Shown piece after piece: positions 33,921 through 44,640 of a stretch of DNA of 47,500 bases. This stretch comes from Paratrimastix pyriformis. Its lineage: Eukaryota; Preaxostyla; Paratrimastigidae. The stretch is from contig JAPMOS010000044.1 of NCBI GenBank assembly GCA_027972325.1, positions 195,001 to 242,500 of the forward strand, given 5' to 3'. Position numbers and translations under genes: made by a program. The notes under the pieces were generated by a model, which saw only the letters and a list, made by a program, of their open reading frames with translations, was not told the origin of the DNA and did not search any database. Numbering within the stretch: the first letter of the stretch is position 1; the number at the start of each line of letters is the position of its first letter.

Positions 33921-36900
33921 TATCATCATCATCATCATCACCCATCACCCATCACCCATCACCCATCACCCATCACCCATCACCCATCGCCCATCGCCCA
34001 TCATCCACCATCAGCACCATCGTCAGCACCATCATCAGCACCATCATCAGCACCACCACCACCACCATCATCACCATCATCATCATCATCATCATCATCA
34101 TCATGTCTCTGCCGCCGGAGGCTACAGCTGCCTTGAAAACCGGCACCACCCACCCACACCCGCCACCACTTTCACGCCTTCACGCTCCTCCCCGCCCGCA
34201 CGCCCGCTCACCCGCACCCATATCCTGCCCGACCCCCCGCAGATGCTTGCCACGATCAAGCTGAACGAGGAGAAACTGACCTACAACAACAACGTGCTCA
34301 AGTACCGGGCGGCCGAGAACAAGACCACCAAGGAGATCCAATCGACCAAGTCGGCCCGGCTGCAGGACGCCCTGACCCAGCTCCGGGCCCGGTTCGAGCA
34401 GAGCAACAAGGAGTTCGAGGCCGTCAATGACCAGCTGACGGCCGAGTACAAGCGGGTCACGGAACAGTTCAAGGTCGACTCACCCTGGGGTTGGAGTGGC
34501 AATCCCCGGGGGGGTTGGAGCGGCAATTCCCGGGGGGGTTGGAGTGGCAATTCCCCGGGGGGGTTGGAGCGGCAATCCCCGGGGGGGTTGGAGTGGCAAT
34601 CCCCGGGGGGGTTGGAGTGGCAATCCCCGGGGGGGTTGGAGTGGCAATCCCCGGGGGGGTTGGAGTGGCAATCCCCGGGGGGGTTGGAGTGGCAATCCCC
34701 GGGGGGGTTGGAGTGGCAATCCCCGGGGGGGTTGGAGTGGCAATCCTGGACACGCACTCCCTCTCAGTATCGTCCTTCTTCCTTCTGACACAGACAATCA
34801 TATCGCACGTACCGCCCGGGGGGGGGGGGGGCACCTCACTGCAGGAGCTGCAAGACGAGTTCCTCCACCATCCCCTCTTTGTATCATGGGCACACTGACA
34901 TTCGTGGCGTCTCTCCCCGACCTCTCTCACACACACACACTCTCCCATTCACAGGAGCTGCAGAACAAGTTCCTCCACCATCCCCTCTCTGTATCATGGA
35001 CACACTGACATTCGTGGCGTCTCTCCCCGACCTCACACACACACACACACACATTCACAGGAGCTGCAGAACAAGTTCCGCCACTTTGAGCTCTCCGACG
35101 GGCGCCGGTTCAACGAGATCTACCGGATGAACGAGCAGACCATCATGGACCTCATGCGCAAGGTGCTCCAGGTCTGTGGCTGTGCATATATGGAGGTGAG
35201 GTGGGTATGGGTATGATGATGGACCTCATGCGCAAGGTGCTCCGGGTCTGTGTGGCCATCGATAGATGGAGTGATTTGTCTGGTTATGGTTCATTCCGTT
35301 AACGAACGAGACCTCAGCCTGCTAACTAGTCACACGAATACCTTGGTATTCGTGGCGTATGGAGGTGGGGATGGGTATGATGATGGACCTCACCGCGCAA
35401 GGTGCTCCGGGTCTGTGTGGCCATCGGGTGGGCTTGTGATGGGGTATGGGGAATGGCGATAGGCTATTTGGTGGGTCTGGGTATGGGCGTGGGTCAGTGT
35501 GGGGGGATGAGTGTGGTGGTGGGTATGGGATGGCTATGGGTCTGAGTGTGGTGGTGGGTATGGGATGGCTATGGGGATGAGTGTGGTGGTGGCGCGAACA
35601 CGTGCCAGTTGCCCCCTCATTCTCACCGCCGCTGTGGTCTGGGCTGTGCTGGGCGTTTGGGGGGGGGGGGGGGGGGGCGGGCTGACCATTACAGGCGGAC
35701 AAGATCATCCACGAGCAGCAGCTGGGCGTCGCCTGGGCGCCGCCCCCGAGCTCACCGAGTCCGCCGCGCCTGCATCCCACACACACACACACACACAACT
35801 CCACATCAGCTCAGCTCACACTCGACTCCGAACCCCCGCGCGCCTCATCTCACCCCGCCAATCTCAAACCCAACACCACACACAAAAAAAAAAAGGGGTG
35901 GGTGGTTGTGTGCTGTGGTTTTTGTTTTCCCCTCCTGATTCCGTTCCTCTTCCTTTCTGACTGAAGTGATCGTATTTTGATCAAACACGAGGTTCACACC
36001 CATGTGTCAAAAGGTCCATACCACCACACCCACGCACACAATCAGAGTCTCGCCAACCCACTCCCGTACCTGTCTGTGTTCGTCCCGTCCCGTCCCGTCC
36101 CGTCCCGTCCGTTCGGCTGGTGGCTGTGCTTGTGCCGCAGTGACAACCCGGAGGAGGAGAACCCCGCCGCGGCCACGGCTGCCACGCCCTCGGCGGAGGC
36201 CACCCCCCAGACGGGCGCCCCGATGGGCGAGGGCGAGGGCGAGACCCCCCAGACGGCTGATGGGGCCGACATTGTCGAGGAGGAGGAGCCCGAGGTGGTC
36301 CGTGGCGGCACGCCCCCACCCTGGACCCCCCATCCCATCGGCCTGCCCTCCCCCCATCCCATCCCATCCGCCTATGCCCCCGCCTGGCAACCCGCTCGAT
36401 TGCCGCCCAACTCCGTCTTCATTGGCCTTTGTCGCCCTCTGTCTGTGCTGTCTGTGCTGTCTGTGCTGTCTGTCTGTGCTGTCTGTGCTGTCTGTCTGTG
36501 CTGTCTGTGCTGTCTGTGCTGTCTGTGCTGTCTGTCTGTGCTGTCTGTCTGTGCTGGCTGTCTGTGCTGTCTGTCTGTGCTGTCTGTCTGTGCTGTCCGT
36601 CCGTCTGTGCCGCCCTTCAGAACCCGGCCCAAGTGCTGCTGGAGACCCACAAGGCGCCCCAGCACGTGCGGGATGTCCTCGAGATGATCGCTGACGAGGC
36701 GGCCTTCCTTGTCCGTCGTCCCCCACGCCCGCCCACCCTTCCCCCCTGCTCGGCCGCTCCCTCCCTCCCTCCCTCCCCTGCTCGGCCGCTCCTCCCCCGA
36801 ACCTCGTCGGCGTGACTTCCGGCGACTCGATCCTCACGGCCTGATGGGGGTGGTGATGACGGGGGTGGTGCCCATGTTGGTGCTGGGGATGGTGGTGGTG

Positions 36901-38370
36901 CTGACGGTGGGGTGGTGCAGGCATCGGGGGTGGAGATCCCGGAGGGGTCCACACCCGAGGAGGTCACCATGCACAAGGTGGACGCCATCCTCAAGGTCGG
37001 TCACCTGCCGTGCCAACTTGCCTCAAAAACCACCCGCCACCCCCCTCCATCACCCCCTGCCGGGCCCTCCATCACCCTCACCCACGCCACGCCACGCGGG
37101 TGTCTTCTGTGCTGCTGCTGGTGGTGGTGGTGGGGCGTCACAGGTGCTCGGGGTGCACACGACGGCCGACCTGCAGCGGCTCCTGTCCAACTTCATCCAG
37201 GGCGACCCGGCCGCCTTCGAGGACCCCCGCGCCCAGGTCCCCCGCCCCATCCACCCATCCACCCGCCCATCTGGCCCCTGGTATGGCCCCTGGTATGGCC
37301 CCTGGTATGGCCCCTGGTATGGCCCCTGGTATGGCCCCTGGTATGGCCCCTGGTGTGGCCCCTGGTGTGGCCCCTGGTATGGACCCTGGTATGGACCCTG
37401 GTATGGACCCTGGTATGCCCCCTTGTATGGCCCATGGATACTGTACCGCGCACCCGTCCCGGCACCCCCGCTCAACGTCTGCATCCGGGGGATGGTCGGC
37501 GGTGATGGTGATGCGCGCAGGTGCAACTGATTGAGCGCAGCGCCGTCCAGCGGGCCATCACCCTCTTCACGCAGGACTCCCAGAAGGCCGCCGCCGAGGC
37601 CGAGGGCAAGGAGAGCCCCCAGAAATGTCTGCAGGCACGCTCAACCGCTCGGGGGGGGGGGGGGCTATTCCCCAGGGGGGATATCGACAGACCTGTCTCA
37701 CTACCCCCCCTCCCCACACCGCGGATGGCACAGCATCCAAGCAGGGCCCCATTATCCGTAAGAAGAAGCCCCAGTATTGGGCGAAGGCTCGCGCGGTGGT
37801 TCCCGAGGCCACCATGAACGTGTGGAAGGTCGGTGGGGCTATTCCCCCCCCCCCCCCCCCCACCACCACCACCATCACCATCATCACCACCATCACCACC
37901 ATCACCACCATCAACACCATCACCATCACCATCAACACCATCATCACCCTCACCACCATCACCACCACCATCGCCATCACCGCTACCATTCCCTCGACTC
38001 CGACTGATTGTCTGGGCCGATGCACAATATCTGATGCCTTTTTGCATGACACACCCCGGGTGATATATGCAGATGCTGGAAGTTGAGCTGGCCCGGTATA
38101 ACAAGGAGCTTCAGGAGCGCGATTCCCTGATCGAGCGGTCCGACGCCCTCCGGCAGCAGAACGAAGAGCTCAAGGCCCTCCTGAACCAGTACCTGGCTGC
38201 CAAGGTCTGCTCCACCCCGGGGGTTACATACCCTAATCCGACAACAACGCCGTTTTCAGGTGAACGAGGAGCTGTTGATCCCTCCCGCCCACGTGATCGG
38301 GATGCCCGCCCAGGTGGCTCCCTCCGCAACAGCCGACGCCGCCCCCATTCGGGCCCCGGTGGGGAGGTGA
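32471..38370 (+). CDS. DRC1: Dynein regulatory complex subunit 1
   Basis: Coiled-coil subunit of the nexin-dynein regulatory complex, which links axonemal doublets and tunes dynein in motile cilia. 18 exons: 32471-32623, 32671-32802, 32851-32986, 33034-33122, 33219-33295, 33421-33478, 33634-33720, 34243-34473, 35061-35171, 35695-35758, 36141-36297, 36621-36710, 36921-36995, 37144-37236, 37521-37626, 37734-37828, 38073-38204, 38260-38370. About 665 residues (human 740). Family landmarks in order: KLI/RLIQEF and QLASKNTEYTQSLRRQ; LNEEKLTYNNNVLKYR; RHFELSDGRRFNEIYRMNEQ; DKIIHEQQLGVAWAPP; VLEMIADEAAFL; QYWAKARAVVPE; and NEELKALLNQYLAAKVNEEL at the C-terminus, matching human LQALLQQYLNSKINSEL. All 17 donors start GTC. 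Exons 10 and 11 join only if the C run at 35743-35747 is one base longer. Confidence 0.95.
33778..34104. repeat. Compound microsatellite (GCC, ACC, ATC, CCCATCA) in DRC1 intron 7
   Basis: Within the 522-bp intron 33721-34242: a short GCC run, about 38 ACC triplets, an ATC run, a CCCATCA heptamer array, CATCAGCAC units and another ATC run. Poly-Thr, poly-His and poly-Gly frames here are artefacts. Confidence 0.92.
34489..34746. repeat. 24-bp minisatellite in DRC1 intron 8
   Basis: About 11 copies of a 24-bp unit containing GGTTGGAGTGGCAATCCCCG, beginning within 20 bases of the GTCGAC donor at 34474. It yields open Gly/Pro-rich frames on both strands that are not genes. Confidence 0.92.
34842..35060 (+). 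repeat. Two decayed copies of the 5' edge of DRC1 exon 9
   Basis: The junction of acceptor and exon start (CAG followed by GAGCTGCAGAACAAGTTC at 35061) is preceded by two similar copies, beginning at 34845 and 34955, about 106-110 bp apart. Each keeps a CAG acceptor, an exon-like GAGCTGCA stretch and the same intron-like CACTGACATTCGTGGCG block and CA-repeat tract. The copies diverge after about 20 exon bases and would not encode the conserved RHFELS segment. Confidence 0.88.
35172..35694 (+). repeat. DRC1 intron 9 with two decayed copies of the exon 9 donor edge
   Basis: After the true donor at 35172 the intron repeats the last exon bases plus donor (ATGGACCTCATGCGCAAGG, then CTCCGG and GTCTGT) near 35216-35251, and again near 35380-35416. 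Each copy keeps a donor-like GTCTGT (35246 and 35411). The rest holds GGTGGGTATGGG-type repeats and a poly-G tract near 35659-35677. Confidence 0.85.
36438..36606. repeat. CTGTCTGTGCTGT repeat in a DRC1 intron
   Basis: CTGTCTG/TGCTGTCTGT units fill the second half of the intron 36298-36620. Nearly every unit contains GTCTGT, the genome's preferred splice-donor hexamer, just upstream of exon 36621-36710. Confidence 0.88.
37270..37432. repeat. 12-bp minisatellite (GGCCCCTGGTAT) in a DRC1 intron
   Basis: About 13 copies of GGCCCCTGGTAT with variants (TGT for TAT, GGACCC for GGCCCC) inside the intron 37237-37520. Confidence 0.9.
37846..37985. repeat. Poly-C and ATC/ACC microsatellite in a DRC1 intron
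   Basis: A poly-C tract begins 17 bases after the donor at 37829, followed by CACCATCACC-type repeats to about 37985, inside the intron 37829-38072. Confidence 0.85.
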
Positions 38371-38454
38371 AGGTGAGGAGAGGAGGCAGTAGATTATTTC
38401 TCGTATTTCTCAATGTACAAAAATCACACATCTGTTTCCCACGGGTCCGCGATT

Positions 38455-39230
38455 TTACTGGGAGAGGAGGGCCGGTCCTGCCCGCCGGAAGCCCTGCATA
38501 TAAAGCTGGGTCGGGGTGGGGCCAGCCTGGGGTGAGGGAGGTGACGCCGGAAGTTCGGGTGGCTGCTGTTGCTGTTGCTGTTGCAGTTGTTGCTGTTGCT
38601 GGGGTTGTGTCGGCGGTTGCCAAATCTGTTGTCGCGCCTGCTGCTGTGACTGCAGACCAGCAACTGCATTCGGAGAAAGGAACACAGCCGAGTGAACAGA
38701 TTGAACAGAGTTTGATTGAACAGACTTTCTTCCTGCATCAACGACCGCAACGCTTCCCGTGGGTCGAGTCTCCGAGTGGTCGGGACTGGGAGGGCGCCTC
38801 CAAGAAATGGGACCACATTCCGTTGACGATCGAGAATTTCTCGCTCCATGAAGTTGCGGAGGGCTGTTCGGATGCCTTCCGGAGACTGCTGAGGCTGGAC
38901 GGGCCCCTGGAGAAGGGGTGTCAGCTGAACCGCTGGGTAGGAGGGGTCTGTTGGAGGATTATTCACAAAGACAGTAGTCGCCGGAGAAGCCGGGAGTGGA
39001 TTCGGAAGCGCTTCAGGAGAAAGAGGCGACGGTGGATTGATGGTCGTGGGGACATTGGCAGGCGCAAACGGTTCCGGAGCTGGCCAATCAGGTTCAAATG
39101 CTTCTGAAGAAACGATTCCGGAGTCTGCCGCAACCTACGTACTACTAGAACAACCAACGTGACCACCAGGAGGCGGACCTGGAGGGTCTGACGGTTTGGC
39201 TGTTGCTGCTGTTGCTGCCAAACATCCCAT
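38455..39230 (-). CDS. Orphan Pro/Gln-rich protein, N-terminus MGC
   Basis: Three exons on the minus strand: 39230-39179, 39124-38726, 38663-38455, giving 219 residues. Introns are 54 and 62 nt with donors GTCCGC and GTCTGT, matching this genome. The start MGCLAATAATAK carries Gly2-Cys3, a possible myristoylation/palmitoylation site (position 6 is Ala, so weak). Next come a Pro-rich acidic stretch (EAFEPDWPAPEPFAP), a helical segment (GIRTALRNFMEREILDRQRN, then REALRSLMQEE) and a Gln-rich region (about a dozen Gln near 38570-38600). The end is LYMQGFRRAGPALLSQ. No domain recognised. The stop lies 84 bp from the DRC1 stop (tail to tail). The ATG is the first in frame downstream of an AT-rich promoter. 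Confidence 0.68.
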
Positions 39231-39387
39231 GCTGAATCAGGTCGCGCGACTTTTTTCCAATTAATTGTTTTTTGACTATATAGTGTCAGCACGTGGAGGA
39301 AGGCAATAATGCACCCCCTGACCCTCCACTGCTTGATAATGGTAGAAGGTCAAGTGAATAAGCTGTCGCCACAAAAAGAAGCCAAAG
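39231..39387. promoter_or_regulatory. AT-rich promoter of the MGC gene, with TATA-like palindrome
   Basis: An abrupt AT-rich island between divergent reading directions. The palindrome ACTATATAGT at 39275-39284 lies about 45 bases upstream of the minus-strand ATG at 39230 and could act as a TATA box for either strand. A T-rich block (39251-39273) separates it from the start. Confidence 0.5.
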
Positions 39388-39630
39388 ATGGCCTGTCATC
39401 ATCTGCTCCTTGCTGGACTTCCACGAGACCGCACGAACACAAGACGAGGCTGGACGGACGCCAAAGTTTACATGAGTTAGCCGCCCGCCTCCCAGGTCGC
39501 AGCGACAGAGAAGGAGCAGCGAGCCCATTTCTTGGTCGCACAACAAGGCGAGCAAGGAGCCAGAGAGGAAAGGAAATTGCAATTGCACGTGAAAAACGAG
39601 AAACCGCGGGCCGAGACCAGCGCGGAATAA
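39388..39630 (+). CDS. Possible small two-exon protein gene, unknown
   Basis: Candidate exons 39388-39465 and 39496-39630 (stop TAA) would give a 70-residue basic protein starting MACHHLLLAGLPRDRTNTRR, with a charged helical second half (AATEKEQRAHFLVAQQGEQG). The 30-nt intron GTTTAC...CCCAG is very short and its donor is a minority type, so the model is weak. Another frame is open across the region (39309-39887). It sits head to head with the MGC gene and tail to tail with the 39747-45210 gene. No family recognised. Confidence 0.3.
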
Positions 39631-39746
39631 CCAATTCGGGTAAGAAGATCGCCACCAAAAATAAAGCGCACACAGACAGCGACACACCCACAAGAAAGCA
39701 AGCGTCCAGCTTGCAGAAAATGAAGAAATGCGTGGAGAGTGGTGGG

Positions 39747-42329
39747 TTATACAAGATTAGCTGCCTCGCCGACCGAAACGGGACCCTTCTCGACCTCATC
39801 CTGGTCCTCGCCCAGCACCTCGTCCACCAGCCTCCACCCCCCGCCCGCCGCGACGGTCTGCCTGACCCCAGGGGGCTGTCGACTTGAGAGCCCGGGGGCC
39901 GATACTGGGGGTGGAGCGGCAACAATCGGGGCAGCGGCGGCGGCATCGACCGGCATGGGCCGATCATGTTCCGTGACGGTGCGCAGCCCCGGGGCGGCGT
40001 GGTGCAGGTCGGGGGGCGAGAGACCATGCCGGTGCTGTCTGCTGGAGATGGCGCCGTGGGTGCCCGAGCTGCGCGGCACAACGGACGAGGAGCGCCTTGG
40101 CGGGACTGGCTGGCGGGGCGGTGGCGAGAGGGGTGGTTGAGTGGACCGGGTCGGCTGACGCGAGCTGCGGGGCTGCCGGGTGGAGGTGGTGGAGGAGGAT
40201 ATGGGGTTGCGGGCCGAAGAGGGTCCGCTGGAAGGCAACGGGCGCCGCTGGGTGGCAGGCGCGCGACGGGCAGCTGGAGAGACGGGGTAATCGAGACGTG
40301 GGGTCAGTGAGCCGTGGGGTCAGTGAGCCGTGGGGTCAGTGAGCCGTGGGGTCAGTGAGACGTGGGGTCAGTGAGACGTGGGGTCAGTGAGACGGGGGTC
40401 AGTGAGACAATGTGGATCTGGCCGGCGATGGGTACGGACAGCGGTGTTCGATGGCCTCGCGCAGCTGGCGAGTGCGGGACTCGGAGCGGGCCGCGGCCCT
40501 CTGCCTGGCAGCTGCAGGGACAAACATAAGAGATTGAGGATGACGCTTTGGGAAGAATGAATGGCGGGTGTGATTGGGATTGGGGGATTGCCTGAGACAG
40601 CGGGTGTCATCACTGTTTGGGCAGCGCGTGGGGCAGCACAAAATTTACGGGGGATAGTGGCTGTCACCCGGGGGTACGATCGACGGACCTTCCTGCCTGA
40701 CGTCGATCTGGTCGCCCTTGGCGATGCGGTTCCGGATGCGGTTCATGTGGCTGCCCCAGACCTCCTCGTGGATGGACGAGGCCACCGAGGAGGCCATGCT
40801 GCCGCTCTCGGACAGGCTCCCGTTGCCCCAGGCTGCGAAGGGGTGGGGGGGGGGGGGGGGTAGCGACCAGAGGGTGAGAGGCAGCAGCCTTTGTGGGCAG
40901 ACAAACACCACCGCAACATGCATCCACAGGTACGAGGTGGGGATTTTTGCGACAACGGGGGCCGGAGCGCCATACAGTCCTGTAAGATCGGCGCCCGAGT
41001 CGTGCAGCAGCGGACGACACGTCTCGACACCGGGCGGCGCCAGACCTTGTCGAGCGCGTGAGGGCGTGGTGCTGGTGCTTCGCCTGGCCGAGTCGAGCGA
41101 CTGGCGGCGGGTGGCGGCCGACCATCCGGCCGTCGAGGCGGACCCGGGGTGGCCGAGACGGAGCCGCCCAGGTGGCGGGCCGTGGCAGCGGGTACCGGTG
41201 ATCGGGGCTGGGGCCAGGGGCTGGGCCGGGGAGCCGTGGAAAGCCCGGTGGGTGGGCTGGGGAGTGGCCACCTGGTTGATGAAGGCTGGGGGCAAGGTGA
41301 GGGAGGGATCGAGGAGGAAACAACGGAAGGATGAGCGCGAGGGTCCCTTCCTCATGTCCGTATATCCCCATGCCCATGATGTTTACCCCATCACACTCCC
41401 ATGCCCCAAGTCCCCATACCCCCCCCCCCCCCCCCCCGCCCATATGCTATCCCGGGTATCCTCTGTTCGTGCTCCCCACATACAACGAGCATGCCCATCC
41501 CAAATGCCCATCCACTCCCCTCCAAGCCCCCCTCCAAGCCCCCCCTCCAAGCCCCCCTCCAAGCCCCTCCAAGCCCCTCCAAGCCCCTCCAAGCCCCTCC
41601 CCTCCAAGCCCTCCAAGCCCCTCCAAGCCCCTCCAAGCCTCCAAGCCCCGCCCAAACGGACGCCCGACTGAGGTGCCGGCCGATGTGATGGGCTTGACCA
41701 CCGAGGCCGCGAACTGGTTCTTGGGCCTGCCGACCCGGGCCTGGCCGGTGTATGGCGAGTAGGCCAGGTGGGGCTTGGCACCCCGAGGACCCCCTGGGCC
41801 GTTCGGGTGTCGGTGGGACTGACCCCGGGGGCAGCGCGATGGACGGAATGCCCGGGGAGGAAGCCACCAGCGAGGGCAGCCGGCCGGCGACCGACTGGGG
41901 GATGGAGACGTGACGGGGGGGGGGGGATGAAGGCGGGCGGAGAAGAGGATGTCACCCATCGACCTCTGACCTCGTGGGGGGGGGGGGGGGGGGGATGGAA
42001 GCTGGGGCCGAGAGGTGCGGAGGGGCAGGTGATGATGATGCTGACTGGGTGATGCTGACTGGGTGATGCTGACTGGGTGATGCTGACTGGGTGATGCTGA
42101 CTGGGTGATGCTGACTGGGTGATGCTGACTGGGTGATGCTGACTGGGTGATGCTGACTGGGTGATGCTGACTGGGTGATGCTGACTGGGTGATGCTGACT
42201 GGGTGATGCTGACTGGGTGATGCTGACTGGGTGATGCTGACTGGGTGATGCTGAATGCTGACTGGGTGATGCTGAATGTTGACTGGGTGATGCTGACTGG
42301 GTGATGCTGACTGAGTGATGATGCTGAGC

Positions 42330-42391
<62 letters not shown>

Positions 42392-42424
42392 CTGATGATG
42401 CTGATGATGCTGATGATGCTGATA

Positions 42425-42476
<52 letters not shown>

Positions 42477-44553
42477 CGATGCTGATGATGCTGATAATGA
42501 CGATGACGACGACGACGACGATGAGGCGGCGCGGTACAGCGGGGGAGGAATGGGGAGGGCAGGCGGACCCTCGACCTGCCCTGGATGCCGCGGGGCAGCG
42601 GCCTGGCGGCCAGTGCGCCACGCTGCTGCGGTTGGGTGTGCAGCATGGGGCTCCGCTCGGCCGCCCCGGCAGCCCCGGATGTGCCCACGAACCGGGCCGG
42701 CGCAGGCGAGGGCGAGTGGGCGCCCCCGTGGCCTGCCGCGGATACGTGAGTGGGACAGGTATGGTCGGGGCAGGGGGGTGAGGATGACAGGGGGGTGAGG
42801 ATGACAGGGGGTTGAGGATGACAGGGGGTTGAGGATGACAGGGGTGTGAGGAGGGCATGGGGGCGAGTATGGCAGGGGGTGTGTGTGAGTATGGCAGGGG
42901 GTGTGTGAGTATGGCAGGGGTGTGTGAGTATGGCAGGGTGTGTGTGTGAGTATGGCAGGGGTGTGTGTGTGAGTATGGCAGGGGTGTGTGTGTGAGTATG
43001 GCAGGGTGTGTGTGAGTATGGCAGGGTGTGTGTGTGAGAGTATGGCAGGGGTGTGTGTGTGTGAGTATGGCAGGGGTGTGTGTGTGTGAGTATGGCAGGG
43101 GTGTGTGTGTGTGAGTATGGCAGGGGGTGTGAGTATGGCAGGGGGGTGAGTATGACAGAGGGGCGAGAGGGGGGAGTCTCGAGCAAGGCCGGGCGGGACG
43201 GCCAGGTGGGTGGGTAGTGGGGTTGCGGACCGGCTGGTGACTGCCTGGGGACGGGCGAGTTCCGGAGCGGGGGGAGGGCGCTGGGAGGGGAGTGCGACCG
43301 CGGCGGGCCGGAGAGCGAGACAGCTGCGGCGAGACGCCCGGATGGCAGCGACCGTGATATATAGCGTCAGGCAGGGGATATATCGCGTCAGGCAGGGGCA
43401 TAATACATAGCGTCGGGGGGACAGGGGCAGCCGCGGCAGCGAGGGCGGCATGGACGGGGTGGGACGCGGACAGACGGCCAGAGATCAGACGAGGAAAAGC
43501 CGGTCGGGGGAATGAGATGGAGGGAGAGGAGCGGGCCGCGTGCGGGGCGATGTGCGGGGCGAGGGGTGGGCCAATGGGATGGGGCGAGGGTGGGCCAGGA
43601 TGGGCGCGTGACGGACATGTGAACGGGACGGTGCGGGTCGCGGGCGGGGTGCCCTCAAAGAGGTGGCCCGTGGTGCGGGCAATCTCCTCAAAAACCGTGT
43701 GCCGCTGCGGGGTGGGGGAGACGTGGGTGGATGGAGACGTGGGGTGGGGGAGACGTGGGGTGGATGGAGACGTGGGATGGATGGAGACGTGGGGTGGGGG
43801 AGACGTGGGGTGGGGGAGACGTGGGGTGGGGGAGACGTGGGGTGGATGGAGACGTGGGGTGGGGGTGATGAAGACGTGGGGTGATGGAGAGGAAGGGCCC
43901 GATCTGTGAAGTCCGACCATCCGACTGTTCCACCTCTTTCATCGCCCCTTCCCGGCCACGTGCGCGCCTTGTGGGATGGGGGGGGGGGCGGCGAGCCATC
44001 AGACCTGGGAGTGCACCGCCTGGTCGCGCAGAACCCCTGTTGGCATGGGCCCCGTTCCAAACGCACCCGCGCCAGGGGAACAAGAAGCATTGTGAAGTCA
44101 GGAAGGAGAGAGGGGGGGGTGGGGTGGGGTGGGGGCGGGCCTGGCCCAACCACCGAACAACTGTTCGGCTGCCGGTGCAAGTGGGTCATGGGGCTGGGCA
44201 CAGGGGGTGAGGGTGGTGTCGCGTGGCATGTGGGGGACGGGGACCTTGCACACTCGGGGTCCGGCGGACGGGGCGGGGCGCCTCCGGGTATCCCACCTGG
44301 AAGACGGGCTCGGGGGGCCCCGGCAGGGCCATCGAGCCGGAGGAGAGGCGCATCGAGGACATGGATGCGTTCAGGTCCTCCTCGTAGGGCGAGGGGCCCA
44401 CCTGGGGGATGGGGGATGGGGGGAGGGAGCCACCACGCGGGGGTATGTGAGACCATGCGGGCGCATGTGGCGGGGTGATGGTGGTGGTGATGATGATGAT
44501 GATTGCATGGATGATGATGATGATGATGGCGATGATGATGATTGGATGATGAT

Positions 44554-44640
<87 letters not shown>

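Noticed and set aside
33552-34136. Poly-His, poly-Thr and poly-Gly frames
   Set aside because: They are translations of ACC/ATC microsatellites in a DRC1 intron.
34281-35008. Gly/Pro/Asn-rich repeat proteins on both strands
   Set aside because: They come from the 24-bp intronic minisatellite, which is open in several frames because its unit is a multiple of three.
41383-43920. An 845-codon minus-strand frame
   Set aside because: It reads through several satellites and introns and only touches true exons by chance; phase-consistent exons in other frames explain the region.
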